Below, piece after piece: positions 8,566 through 17,600 of a stretch of DNA of 64,000 bases. The position numbers and the translations under genes are program-made. This stretch comes from Anaerolineales bacterium (lineage in GTDB: Bacteria > Chloroflexota > Anaerolineae > Anaerolineales > Villigracilaceae): positions 1 through 64,000 of the forward strand of contig JASEHI010000001.1 of assembly GCA_030018695.1 (NCBI GenBank), written 5' to 3'. The first letter of the stretch is position 1, and the number at the start of each line of letters is the position of its first letter. The notes under the pieces were generated by a model. That model was given only the letters and a program-made list of their open reading frames with translations. It was not told the origin of the DNA and ran no database searches.

Positions 8566-8835
8566 ATGGAAATTCACGAACTGGTGATCGAGATGAAATT
8601 GCTCGAACGCCGGCTGACGCTCTACGAAGAGAAGTACGGCGTCTTGAGTGATGATTTCTATCAAGCGCTCATGACGGGCAAACTGGCTCGTTTCGATGAG
8701 TATGACGAGACGCGCTCCGATTTCAGCCGCTGGAAGGGCGTTTACGAAACCTGGCTGCGCCGCAAGAAGGCTTATACCGAACAACTCAAAAAGCGCGAAC
8801 TCGCTGAGACTTTGCGATTTCAGCCAGCCTGTTAG
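8566..8835 (+). CDS. Small conserved hypothetical protein between DUF3090 and SCO1664 genes
   Basis: I choose the ATG at 8566 because GGAGG lies 6 nt upstream; a TTG at 8554 is in frame. The 89-residue product (MEIHELVIEMKLLERRLTLYEEKYG...) is rich in Leu, Glu and Lys and is predicted all-helical, probably a short coiled coil. It lies in the same direction as its neighbours with small gaps, so it belongs to the same operon. No family is recognised. Confidence 0.65.
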   Translation: MEIHELVIEMKLLERRLTLYEEKYGVLSDDFYQALMTGKLARFDEYDETRSDFSRWKGVYETWLRRKKAYTEQLKKRELAETLRFQPAC

Positions 8836-8837
8836 CC

Positions 8838-8948
8838 ATGCCAGAAAATCCGCTAAAGTCGCTGGAGGCCTACAGCCGTTTCCTTGCGCAGATTTTCGAT
8901 CTTCCCAATCTTTCCTTTCTGGTAAAGGAAATACTCGAACTTGGATAG
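8838..8948 (+). CDS. Possible 36-residue small protein
   Basis: An ATG-initiated frame encodes MPENPLKSLEAYSRFLAQIF and then DLPNLSFLVKEILELG, ending 8 nt inside the start of the next gene. The gap from the upstream stop is 2 nt and the overlap with the downstream TTG start is the coupling pattern of operon genes. The amphipathic-helical composition is protein-like. It is short, so chance is not excluded. Confidence 0.4.
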   Translation: MPENPLKSLEAYSRFLAQIFDLPNLSFLVKEILELG

Positions 8949-9693
8949 CACAAAACCCACATTTGGTAAATTGAAGGCTGCCCTGCAGGAGGGAGAGATT
9001 GAACTGCAAGGGCAGTTCCTGCTCGGCTCTAATTACACTTTCCTCGTCACCGTGCATCATGAAGGCGCGGAAATCCCGGCGGTCTACAAACCACAACGCG
9101 GTGAGAACCCGCTGTGGGATTTTCCCGAAGCCTCCCTCGCCGGGCGCGAGGTGGCGGCATACCTCGTCAGCGAAGCGCTCGGCTTTGGCTTTGTCCCGCT
9201 CACCGTGCTGCGCGACGGCCCCTTCGGCCGCGGCTCGCTCCAGCAGTTCATTGACTACAATCCCAACTATCACTACTTCACCTTCACGCCCGCCGACCGC
9301 CTGCGCCTGCGCCCGGCTGCCCTCTTCGACCTGCTGGTCAACAATGCCGACCGCAAGGGCAGCCACTTCCTCATCTGCGAAGCACCTACTCGGCAGAAAC
9401 GCACCCGTCGCCTCTACTTGATTGACCACGGCCTGTGTTTTCACGAAGAGGATAAATTGCGGACGGTGCTTTGGAATTATGCCGGGGAAGCGATAGCCGA
9501 GGATTTACTCTCCGCCCTGTCTGTTTTCCGCTCGACACTTTCTCCGACCGGAAGCCTGCATCCCGCCCTCGAGCCGTATCTCAGCCTAAACGAAATCACC
9601 GCCCTCGCCTCGCGTACTGAGCGTTTGCTTGCCAACCCCATCTTCCCACATCCGCCGGAAGACAGGCGCGCCTTTCCATATCCGCCCTTATAA
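8941..9693 (+). CDS. SCO1664 family protein (PI3/4-kinase-like fold)
   Basis: The 250-residue product begins with a TTG codon (MDSTKPTFGKLKAALQEG). Segments GSNYTFLVTVHHEG, AVYKPQRGENPLWDFPEASLAGREVAAYLVSEALGFG, LLVNNADRKGSHFLI and LYLIDHGLCFHEEDKLRTVLWNYAG match the SCO1664 family, with Lys in VYKP, Asn-Asn-Ala-Asp-Arg-Lys catalytic-loop-like and Asp-His-Gly metal-loop-like motifs of the PI3/4-kinase fold. Activity as a kinase is inferred. It is last in the DUF3090 cluster. Confidence 0.85.
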   Translation: MDSTKPTFGKLKAALQEGEIELQGQFLLGSNYTFLVTVHHEGAEIPAVYKPQRGENPLWDFPEASLAGREVAAYLVSEALGFGFVPLTVLRDGPFGRGSLQQFIDYNPNYHYFTFTPADRLRLRPAALFDLLVNNADRKGSHFLICEAPTRQKRTRRLYLIDHGLCFHEEDKLRTVLWNYAGEAIAEDLLSALSVFRSTLSPTGSLHPALEPYLSLNEITALASRTERLLANPIFPHPPEDRRAFPYPPL

Positions 9694-9745
9694 CGTTTGC
9701 AAGTTGACAGGTTGGCATGTTGGCACGTTTCAACCTGCAAACCTA
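9692..9745. repeat. Short-period repeat (TTGACAGGTTGGCATG type) before hom
   Basis: The stretch consists of related 7-mers (TTGCAAG, TTGACAG, GTTGGCA) followed by the complement (CAACCTGCAAACC), giving a dyad. The same kind of sequence separates the two tRNA genes at 42071-42140. Confidence 0.6.
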
Positions 9746-9759
9746 AAAACGGAGTGAAC

Positions 9760-10782
9760 ATGCACTACAAACTCGCCTTACTTGGTTTTGGAAATGTTGG
9801 TCGTGAGTTTGCCCGCTTGCTCATGCGCAAAGAGGCCGAACTATATACACGCTACGACACCACCTTCACGGTCACTGGCATCGCGACCGGACGGCATGGC
9901 ACGGCGATCAACCCCGCTGGCCTCGACCTTACCAGAGTCCTGGCGGCCCTCGAATCCGGCCAATCCCTCGACCAGTTTACTAATTTACCAATTACTGATT
10001 CCCTCGATTTCATCCGAAAATGCCCTGCCGAGGTGTTATTCGAGAATACACCGGTCAATCATGCCACTGGTGAACCTGCCATTACACATCTCCGGTTAGC
10101 GCTGGAAAACAACATGCACGCCATCACCGCCAATAAAGGCCCGGTCGTTCACGCCTACCGCGAACTGACCGCACTGGCGAGGGCGAAAGAGCGACGCTTT
10201 TTCTTCGAGTCCACTGTGATGGACGGCGCGCCCATATTTTCGCTCTTTCGCTCCACGCTGCCCGCCGCACAATTGCAATCCTTGCGCGGCGTGTTGAACT
10301 CCACCACCAACCTGATCCTGACGCGCATGGAAAATGGGGAGACTTTCGATCAGGCTGTGAAATATGCCCAGTCCATCGGCATCGCCGAGACCGACCCCTC
10401 CGCCGACGTGGACGGCTGGGACGCAGCCGTCAAGGTCGCCGCGCTGGTCACCGTATTGATGGATACTCCCCTCAAGCCGCAGCAGGTGGAGCGGAAGGGC
10501 ATCCGTGAGATAACGCGGGAGAAAATCGCGGCCGCCAAAGTCGAGGGCAAACGCTGGAAACTGGTCTGCTCGGCGCGGCGCGAGGGTGGTAGCGTCACCG
10601 CGCGTGTCTGGCCAGAGTTGCTTTTTCCCAACTCCCCGATGTACAATATAGATGGCACAACTTCTCTTGTCGAGTTCGAGACCGACGTGCTCGGCCTGCT
10701 TTCCATCGTCGAGACCGATCCGGGACCCGCGACCACCGCCTATGGTTTGCTGGCCGATTTTATCAATGCCGTTCACAAGTGA
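9760..10782 (+). CDS. hom: Homoserine dehydrogenase
   Basis: The start at 9760 (MHYKLALLGFGNVGREFARLL) is preceded by GGAG and places the Rossmann motif GFGNVG at residues 8-13. Later blocks include NTPVNHATGEPAITHLRLAL, TANKGPVVHAYREL, ESTVMDGAPIF, LRGVLNSTTNLILTRM and ETDPSADVDGWDAAVK, all typical of homoserine dehydrogenase (aspartate semialdehyde to homoserine, threonine/methionine synthesis). At 340 residues it lacks the C-terminal ACT domain of longer enzymes, so feedback control by threonine through ACT is not expected. Confidence 0.92.
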   Translation: MHYKLALLGFGNVGREFARLLMRKEAELYTRYDTTFTVTGIATGRHGTAINPAGLDLTRVLAALESGQSLDQFTNLPITDSLDFIRKCPAEVLFENTPVNHATGEPAITHLRLALENNMHAITANKGPVVHAYRELTALARAKERRFFFESTVMDGAPIFSLFRSTLPAAQLQSLRGVLNSTTNLILTRMENGETFDQAVKYAQSIGIAETDPSADVDGWDAAVKVAALVTVLMDTPLKPQQVERKGIREITREKIAAAKVEGKRWKLVCSARREGGSVTARVWPELLFPNSPMYNIDGTTSLVEFETDVLGLLSIVETDPGPATTAYGLLADFINAVHK

Positions 10783-10791
10783 GGAGGCATC

Positions 10792-11241
10792 ATGCCCAAT
10801 ATTACCAGCCAGCAACTTTTCGATGCTTTGCAAACCGGTTGGCGGGAGTACGTGGGAAAGTTCAACGGACTGTCGCCGGCCGGGCAGAGTGCTTTTTTGG
10901 AGCGGGAGGGTTACCCGCGCTTCCACGATCTGTTGGCGCACATCATTGCCTGGTGGGAGGAGGCGCTCGAGATCATCACCGCCGTGTTAGAGTCCCACGA
11001 TCCGCCCAGCCGTGAGTACGATATAGATGCCTTCAATGCCGAGGCGCTGGCTGAGTATCGCGATTGGAGCGAAAGCGATCTGCTGGCGCATTACGAAAAC
11101 CTGCGCGAAGCGCTGCTCGATCTGGTGGCTGAGTTGCCGGACGGCGCACTGGAGAATAAACGCATTGCCGGATGGCTGCATGCCTGCGTCATCGAGCACT
11201 ATGCGCAGCACCTACTCGGCAATGAGCATCCTTTGCCCTGA
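10792..11241 (+). CDS. ClbS/DfsB-like four-helix bundle protein (DinB superfamily)
   Basis: The 149-residue all-helical protein has ITSQQLFDALQTGWREYVGKFNGLS, the HDLLAHIIAWWEEALEII block and a final VIEHYAQHL, where His residues at equivalent places form the metal or active site of DinB/ClbS-like bundles. ClbS-type members are DNA- or small-molecule-protective hydrolases; others bind thiols. A GAGGAGG ribosome site overlaps the hom stop codon region, so it is co-transcribed with hom. The substrate is unknown. Confidence 0.75.
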   Translation: MPNITSQQLFDALQTGWREYVGKFNGLSPAGQSAFLEREGYPRFHDLLAHIIAWWEEALEIITAVLESHDPPSREYDIDAFNAEALAEYRDWSESDLLAHYENLREALLDLVAELPDGALENKRIAGWLHACVIEHYAQHLLGNEHPLP

Positions 11242-11285
11242 TCTCTGAAGTCACTCATCACTCTTTACTTTCCGAGGAGGTAGCA

Positions 11286-12428
11286 ATGAACGAAACACGC
11301 GATGTTTTCATCGTATCCGCCGTCCGCCTGCCTATTGGCGTAGGAAAACCCAGCGGCGCTTTATTCCCGTTCCTGCCAGTTGACCTGACCGCGCGCGTAC
11401 TGGTGGAGGTCGTGCGCCGCGCCGGGATTGACCCGGCGCGGGTGGAAGATGTCGTCTGGGGTGTGGTCACACCGGTCGGCGACCAGGGTGCGAACCTGGC
11501 ACGCATGTCGGTACTCAAGGCCGGTTACCCAGTTCACGTCCCGGCCACCACCCTGAACCGCATGTGCGGATCGTCCCAGCAGGCCATCCACTTCGCCGCG
11601 CAAGCCATCCTGGCCGGTGACATGCACCTGGTCGCCGCGGGTGGGACGGAGATCATGTCACACCAGCCGATCGGGGCCGATTATCCCGCCGAGTGGCCGA
11701 AGGATTTCCCCTACGCGTTGGTCCATCAAGGCATCAGCGCCGAGATGATGGCCGAGAAGTGGCGCCTGGACCGCGACGAATTGGACGATTTCGCCTACCA
11801 GAGTCACCTGCGCGCCGGCCAGGCCATCCAAAACGGTTATTTTGAGAGCCAGATCCTGCCAGTAGATTTATCGGATGGCAGCCGCTTCACCACCGACCAG
11901 GGCGTGCGCATGCCGCCCGACCGGGCGAAGATGGCCGCCCTCAAACCGGCCTTCAAAGAAGATGGGGGGGTTACCGCTGCCAACTCCAGCCAGATCAGCG
12001 ACGGCAGCGCAGCCGTACTATTGGCCTCACCCGAAGCAGTCGGGCGTTACAACCTGTCGCCGCTGGCGCGCATCCTCGCCCGGACGGTGGTCGGCTCGGA
12101 TCCGGTTCTGATGCTGGACGCGCCCATCCCGGCCACGGAAAAGGTCTTGAGCATGGCCGGCCTGACGCTGGCGGACATGGATGTGATCGAGATCAACGAG
12201 GCTTTTGCCAGCGTGGTGCTGGCCTGGGAGAAGGAACTTAAACCCGATCCGGCGCGCGTCAACCCCAACGGCGGAGCCATCGCCCATGGACACCCGGTCG
12301 GCGCGACCGGCGCCATCCTGATGACCAAGCTGGTCTACGAATTGCAGCGCCGCAAGGCGAAATATGGCCTGCAGACCATGTGCATCGGTCACGGCATGGC
12401 GACAGCGACGATAATCGAAAGAATTTAA
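11286..12428 (+). CDS. Thiolase family acetyl-CoA acyltransferase
   Basis: The 380-residue protein has all thiolase active-site motifs: Cys94 in TLNRMCGSSQQAIHFAAQ, EINEAFASV, GGAIAHGHPVGATG and the C-terminal MCIGHGMATA (the second Cys). It catalyses thiolytic cleavage of 3-oxoacyl-CoA or the reverse condensation, in beta-oxidation or acetoacetyl-CoA synthesis. GAGGAGG precedes the ATG. A second thiolase lies at 36479. Substrate chain length cannot be told. Confidence 0.9.
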   Translation: MNETRDVFIVSAVRLPIGVGKPSGALFPFLPVDLTARVLVEVVRRAGIDPARVEDVVWGVVTPVGDQGANLARMSVLKAGYPVHVPATTLNRMCGSSQQAIHFAAQAILAGDMHLVAAGGTEIMSHQPIGADYPAEWPKDFPYALVHQGISAEMMAEKWRLDRDELDDFAYQSHLRAGQAIQNGYFESQILPVDLSDGSRFTTDQGVRMPPDRAKMAALKPAFKEDGGVTAANSSQISDGSAAVLLASPEAVGRYNLSPLARILARTVVGSDPVLMLDAPIPATEKVLSMAGLTLADMDVIEINEAFASVVLAWEKELKPDPARVNPNGGAIAHGHPVGATGAILMTKLVYELQRRKAKYGLQTMCIGHGMATATIIERI

Positions 12429-12818
12429 GTTACTACTATCCCGGCGATCCTTTGCTGTAAATCCATGCCCTGAGCATCGTTGACTGCCGTGTTAGCGAAG
12501 AGGTGATAGTCACCTTAAAGGTGAGTCACAACCTGGATCGAGCAAATCCTGTCGCCTCGACATTTCTCCGCCACGCAGGCAGGCGATGCGGGCGGCTTGA
12601 TGATCTTCGGCGGGATTCTCGGCGCAGTGATCATCCCCCTGCTGATGGGACAGATTTCTGGCATCGCCTTCATCCTCGGCATGGACTCCTTCAAATCGCC
12701 CGCGACGGGTTCGATGACCATGCCTCTGCTTGCCCTGATCGGTCTGATGGTCATCTGCCTGATATTTGGAGTCCAGCTCAAGGAGGCCGCGCTGAATAAA
12801 TCGTGAAAAATATTAATT
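12429..12818. other. Gap holding a transporter remnant and no intact gene
   Basis: The first 125 bases after the thiolase show no convincing frame or promoter. The remainder contains the MFS-like fragment described separately. Confidence 0.6.
12555..12806 (+). pseudogene. C-terminal remnant of an MFS-type transporter
   Basis: One frame reads FSATQAGDAGGLMIFGGILG, then VIIPLLMGQ, a second hydrophobic stretch and MPLLALIGLMVICLIFGVQL, ending at 12806. The glycine-rich helix and following helix look like the last two transmembrane segments of a major-facilitator transporter, but there is no N-terminal part or good start codon. I read it as the decayed tail of a deleted gene. Confidence 0.45.
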
Positions 12819-13235
12819 ATGTCCAAACTTATCCCCGCCGCTGAACGCATTGTCCGCGCCCGCGCCTTGATCCAAAAAGCACGCGAATATCCCGTGCCTG
12901 CCGAAGGCGGACGCGCTGATTTTTCCTACATCGCGCACGTCAAGGATTTTTCTGGTTCTGACGGAATTTGTGGTTTCGTCGTCAACCATCCACGAATAAG
13001 ACCACGAATGCTCGAATTGATGCATTTTCATTCGTTTATTCGTGAAAATTCGTGGACGGTTTGGACAAAACATAACCCAACCACAAAATCCAGCAGAATC
13101 AAGGATTTTTTGCGGCAGGCGCGCGACCTGGTCAAGTTCATTCCCTTGACCGCAGGCGTCACTGCTGAGATGAAGGCGGAAGTCAAAAAGATCTATCAGG
13201 AAGCCGAGCAGGCCGACCGGGAAATTCTGCATTGA
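12819..13235 (+). CDS. Hypothetical protein carrying an in-frame MITE insertion
   Basis: The 138-residue frame starts MSKLIPAAERIVRARALIQKAR. Residues about 45-97 are encoded by an inserted element plus its target duplication (159 bp = 53 codons), flanked by the repeated peptide KDF. Without it the protein would be 85 residues, ending LVKFIPLTAGVTAEMKAEVKKIYQEA, and mostly helical. The family is not recognised. Whether the enlarged protein is functional is doubtful. Its 3' end overlaps the converging 150-residue gene by 40 bases. Confidence 0.6.
   Translation: MSKLIPAAERIVRARALIQKAREYPVPAEGGRADFSYIAHVKDFSGSDGICGFVVNHPRIRPRMLELMHFHSFIRENSWTVWTKHNPTTKSSRIKDFLRQARDLVKFIPLTAGVTAEMKAEVKKIYQEAEQADREILH
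12941..13110. mobile_element. 148-bp MITE-like element with 11-bp target duplication
   Basis: The 11-mer CAAGGATTTTT occurs at 12941-12951 and again at 13100-13110. Between them, 12952-13099 has imperfect terminal inverted repeats (TTCTGACGGAATTTGTGGTT versus the complement of AACCACAAAATCCAGCAGAA) and an internal hairpin built from ATTCGTGG/CCACGAAT motifs. Element plus one duplication is 159 bp, a multiple of three, so the host frame stays open. Confidence 0.75.
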
Positions 13236-13648
13236 GCGCCGGTGGACTCAAAAAGGTGTAATTTGACCCACTCCGCAGGTTCGCCAAGCTGGCCGTCGTC
13301 TTTGTCCAAAAAACTCCAATCCACAAGAGTAGGCAATGACTTTTCATTTTCAAGTGGAATGGATGCCGTGAAGAGACTTGCCAGTTGCGGGTCAATGCTG
13401 GGACGATAAGACGCAGTCCTTTCTTTTGTATTCTCCCTGCGGACGCGGCGAATCTCTTCATCGGCTGATGGCAGTGTCCACCCATCGCAAAATAGTTGAT
13501 AAACCAGTTCCGTTGCTTCTTCACAATCCGGGAAAAGCGCGAGGACATCAAAACAGATTCCAGCCGCGTCGGACTGGGCCGCGTGCCACTGGCCTTCGTC
13601 CCGCGCGCGGGCTAACATTTGGTGAACGTAATCTGGGTAAGTGGACAT
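13196..13648 (-). CDS. 150-residue protein of unknown function, last gene of the defence operon
   Basis: The product starts MSTYPDYVHQMLARARDEGQ and contains helical segments (AAGICFDVLALFPDCEEATELVYQLF) recalling a tetratricopeptide-like hairpin. Its ATG directly abuts the DprA-like stop codon with no gap, so translation is coupled. The last residues (ESTGAQCRISRSACSAS) overlap the opposite-strand gene and look unlike the rest, so the C-terminus may be truncated. No family is recognised. Position suggests an accessory role for the RecQ-PRTase/DprA pair. Confidence 0.6.
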   Translation of the reverse strand: MSTYPDYVHQMLARARDEGQWHAAQSDAAGICFDVLALFPDCEEATELVYQLFCDGWTLPSADEEIRRVRRENTKERTASYRPSIDPQLASLFTASIPLENEKSLPTLVDWSFLDKDDGQLGEPAEWVKLHLFESTGAQCRISRSACSAS

Positions 13649-14623
13649 CTAAAACAAACCCGGCTGGCTGGGTTGCCGCAGGGGCAAACTCGCGGCCTTT
13701 TCCTTCATCCAATCAGGTAATTTGACTGGCGGCTTTTTGAACGGATGTGGAAACGCCAGCGCGCCTTTTTGCAAAAGCATTTTATTGCCCTCAGGCATGG
13801 CATCATGCTCTAAAACAAAAACGGGAAGCCAGCCATTTTTGAGCGCTTCGGTCGCACCGGCCCATGTGCCGCCCGTTTCCGCGTCGGAGGCGACGACGAT
13901 GGCATAATCAGCCAAAGTATAAATCAAACGATTGCGACCCATCGCCGCGCCGACGGAGAACCCGGCATTCGGACTATACGGCGTGACCAGACATAAATCG
14001 CCCCGACTCAACGCTGCTTTCTGACTTTTGCCTGCTTTCGTTAAACTATCCGCCAGCACGCTGACGGCGGTTCCGCGCGCCTCGAGCGCGGAGTCTGTGC
14101 TGATGGTGTCCACGCCTTTCGCTCCGCCCGAATACAAGACCAAGCCAGACATGCCGCAGGCGTTACCGACGAAGCGCGCACACTCCTGTCCCGCTTCATC
14201 CAAATGACGCGAACCTACCACCGCGATGCCAGGTTGACCGAGCAAGGCTTTTTCGCCGGCATAGAATAAAACGGCAGGCGCGGAGTCTTTCAATCGCTGG
14301 CGATAACGTTCGGGATAATCTGAGTCCGCTCGGGTGAGGGGATAAATGCCGAGGCTGGCAAGGCGGTTGAGTTCATCTTGCAGGTCGTTCGCACGTTCTG
14401 TCAATTGCGTGATGCGGGTTGCGTGTTCCATTGGGAGGTCGAGACGGGTTTGTAAATCTGCCTGCGAGAGTCCCAGCAAATCAGCCGGTCGAAGTGACGC
14501 GGTTTGCATTTTTCGCACGAGCGGATTCCATTCGCGCAAGGTCAACGGCTTGACGGTGTCATCGTCCAATCCAAGTTGGGAACAGAGGAGAAGGAGGGTG
14601 AGAGAGTCGGGGGAAAGTGTCAT
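13649..14623 (-). CDS. DprA/Smf-like nucleotide-binding protein (PsyrA/RqlI-like)
   Basis: From the ATG at 14623 (MTLSPDSLTLLLLCSQLGL) the product has 324 residues. An N-terminal helical part (LRPADLLGLSQADLQTRL) is followed by a DprA Rossmann domain: GIAVVGSRHLDEAGQECA, LVLYSGGAKGVDTISTDSAL, SVLADSL and ETGGTWAGATEAL. The housekeeping DprA winged helix is missing. Directly after a RecQ-PRTase gene this is the arrangement of PsyrTA and RqlHI, where the DprA-like partner restrains the helicase-PRTase toxin. Role here is inferred from that resemblance. Confidence 0.82.
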   Translation of the reverse strand: MTLSPDSLTLLLLCSQLGLDDDTVKPLTLREWNPLVRKMQTASLRPADLLGLSQADLQTRLDLPMEHATRITQLTERANDLQDELNRLASLGIYPLTRADSDYPERYRQRLKDSAPAVLFYAGEKALLGQPGIAVVGSRHLDEAGQECARFVGNACGMSGLVLYSGGAKGVDTISTDSALEARGTAVSVLADSLTKAGKSQKAALSRGDLCLVTPYSPNAGFSVGAAMGRNRLIYTLADYAIVVASDAETGGTWAGATEALKNGWLPVFVLEHDAMPEGNKMLLQKGALAFPHPFKKPPVKLPDWMKEKAASLPLRQPSQPGLF

Positions 14624-14680
14624 GGGTTTGTAGGACAAATTGGCAATTTGTCCAACGCTTTCGCAAATTGCCAACTTGCG
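14624..14680. repeat. Palindromic repeat between RecQ-PRTase and DprA-like genes
   Basis: GGACAAATTGGCAATTTGTCC at about 14633-14653 is a near-perfect palindrome, followed by a related CGCAAATTGCCAACTTGCG. It is the only DNA between the two genes and so is transcribed. It resembles the dispersed palindromes elsewhere in the window. Confidence 0.6.
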
Positions 14681-17600
14681 TTACGCGTCGGAATGAATGG
14701 TGCGAGTGAGGGTGAGGACGTTGACGCGGCTCGCGCCATGTTTCAGGAGCAGGCGGGTGATTTCATCAAGCGTTGCGCCTGAGTCGAACAGATCGTCTAC
14801 GAGAAGCACGCGTTTGCCTTTGATTTCACCGCGCAAGGCAAAGGCTCCCGCGACATTGGCGCGTTTCTGAGCGAGGGTTTTCATCTCTTTTTGCGGCTGG
14901 GTCTGGCGGGTCTTGGCAACGAACGTTTGCAGGGGTATCTTGATTTTACCCGCCAACGCTTCGCAAAACACATGGACTGGATTGACTTTTCGCTCCGTCG
15001 AAGATGGGACCGGAACAATAACATCTACTTGTCCGAGTTCGGGATGTGCTTGAAACAAATCGAGCGTTTGTTGGATCAAGGCGGGCAGGACGGTTGTATC
15101 TGAATCATATTTCAAACGATAGGTCAAATCACCGACGCCGCTACGCGACCACTCGCTTCCCGAAATGCGGCTGTGAAATCCCAGCGCCCAGCCGAAGTGC
15201 CACGTGCCGGTCAGTGGGCGGGGATGGGAGCGCGTGAGGAAGGAGTCTATATCGTCAGGTTGCGAGATAGGTGATGCGTGTTGCGGGGTGCGTGTTGCGT
15301 GATCCGTATTGCGCAATTCGTAACTGGAGGACGGTGTGATGGGGGCAGGAGGCATTATAGTTCGATGAAGCTGTTTGAGAGCAACTTTTGCCGAGTCGCG
15401 TGTGTAGTACATTTCATCTTCGTTTTCTGCAATTTGCTGGAGAAGTTTCTCTGCACGTTTGTCGCCAATTGCGCCCAATGCTTTGACGGCATATTGCCGT
15501 GCTTGCGGTTTACTTTCATGTTCAAGCAAAATCAACAAAGGTATAACCGCTCTTGGGTCTCGGATTTTTCCAAGCGCGGATGCCGCCAACCTGCGAACAT
15601 TGCCACTTTCACTTTCAAGGGCGTCAATCAATTTTGGAACGGCGTGGGGGGATTTTGATTCGCCAAGCGCTACGACCTGTTCAACAGATATGCTTGAAGG
15701 GTTTGAGACTTCCGGAGTCTCTCCTACAGGTACGATGCTGGAGACTTCGGAAGTCTGCCGGACAGTGACAACACAGCGGATCACGCCGTAATCAATCCAA
15801 TCAGGCAACAGCATTTTAATGGGTGCCAGCGCCTCGACTGAGCCGACCTTCTGTATGGCCGATTCGATTTGCGTTTGCACCTCACGCGAAACAACCTGCG
15901 AAAGTTCGAGTGAGCCATTTGCAATTAGTTGCGCACAATGCGTGTAAATCGTGCCAATCGCCAGCCCGCGCTCGCGCGCAATTTGCTCCGGTTTCAGTCC
16001 CTCGGCAAACAGTTTCGCCGTATATTCCACCGTGCCGCCGGCTTCGAGTTTGGCTTTGGCCTTCAAGACTTCCGAAGTCTTCAAAGACCTCGGAGGTCTC
16101 ACGGCGATGCTCTCTTTTTGCTGGACGGCGTTTTCGCCGCGCGGCGTCAGGCTCAAAATTGGATACTCGCCGCCGATGACCTTGATGTATCCCATCTCGA
16201 TCAACTGCCCGATCAGCGCCTCGATGTCGCTTTGTTTGATCGCCACCAGCCGGCCATAATACACATTTTTATCGTGGTGAAATTTGAGAATGTCCTGCGC
16301 CTTCGAGCCGTGCAAAACCTGCGCCAGTTTTTCGCGCCCAACTTTGATCTGTACTCGGCGGATACAATCCAGGATGACCAGTGCGGCGCGCTCCCCGTGA
16401 TTCATCTGCTCCAAGTTCCCGCTGGATCCTTCGACAAGCTCAGGACGTCGCCTCGGGTCTGCTCGCTGAACCCGACAGTTGTCACAGCAATCGGCCACTT
16501 CCGCAGAATCTGTATCGCCAAAGTGTTTCAGGATGATTTGGCGGCGGCAGGAATTGGATTCAGCATACGCGACAATCCCATCCAGTTGCTTTTGGCGATG
16601 TTTGAGATGCTCTTTGCTATTGGCGGCGGCTTTTTCGATCTCTTTCGGATTCCACGCGCCTTTGCGAAACAACATGCGCAGGCCTTCGTCGCCGAGGTGT
16701 TCCAGCGTTCCGGCGCGTTCCAATTCAGCCAGCCCCACCTTGATTTGAACGGGATGCAAACCCGTGAGGCGCGAAAGGTCGTCGAGCGTCCCCCAGGTTT
16801 GATCGCCGCTGCGGATGGTGTTGTGGATGGCGCGCAAGTCATCCGGCGCGAGGATGCTGTTGGCGATGAAGAACTCTTGCAAGGCGCGATCTTGCGGGTC
16901 GTAGAACAGGGTCACTTTGGCGGGTTCGCCGTCTCTACCCGCGCGCCCGGCTTCCTGATAATAGGCTTCGAGCGAACCAGGTACGGCATAGTGGATCACC
17001 TGGCGCACGTCGGCGCGGTCAATGCCCATGCCGAAGGCGTTGGTGGCGGCGATGAGGTTTAACTTGCCACTGATGAAATTATCTTGGATGCGAGTCCGTT
17101 CCTCGGCGGGCAGACCGGCGTGATAGAACTCGGCGGGGACTTTGACGACTTCGCCGGCGAACTCGGCCACTTCCTCGGCGTCGCGGCGCGTGCCGGTGTA
17201 GACGATCACTGCGCCGTCCTGTAAGGCGGATTGGCAATCCGCCCCACGGGTGGATAAAAGTTCGTTGAGGGCACGCAACTTCGAGGGGAGTCCCGAAGCG
17301 TAGCGCACGTCGAGAGTCAGGTTCGGCCGGTTGAATCCGGTCACGATGCGAGTCGAGTCGCCTAATCCAAGAAGTCGAATAATATCTTTTTGGACTTGCG
17401 GCGTGGCGGTGGCGGTGAGCGCGGCGGTGAGCGGGTTGCCGAGCGCGGCACGCACCTGGGCGATGTGCAGATAATCGGGGCGGAAGTCGTGTCCCCACTC
17501 GGAGATGCAGTGGGCTTCGTCCACGGCGAGCAGACCCACCGCTTGGGAACGAAGCGCATTGAGAAAGGGGACGCTTCGCAAACGTTCGGGCGCGATGTAA

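Noticed and set aside
8392..9444. 350-residue frame opposite DUF3090 and SCO1664 genes
   Set aside because: Crosses three genes on the other strand with recognised families.
15929..17062. 377-residue open frame opposite the RecQ core
   Set aside because: Shadow of a gene with complete helicase motifs.
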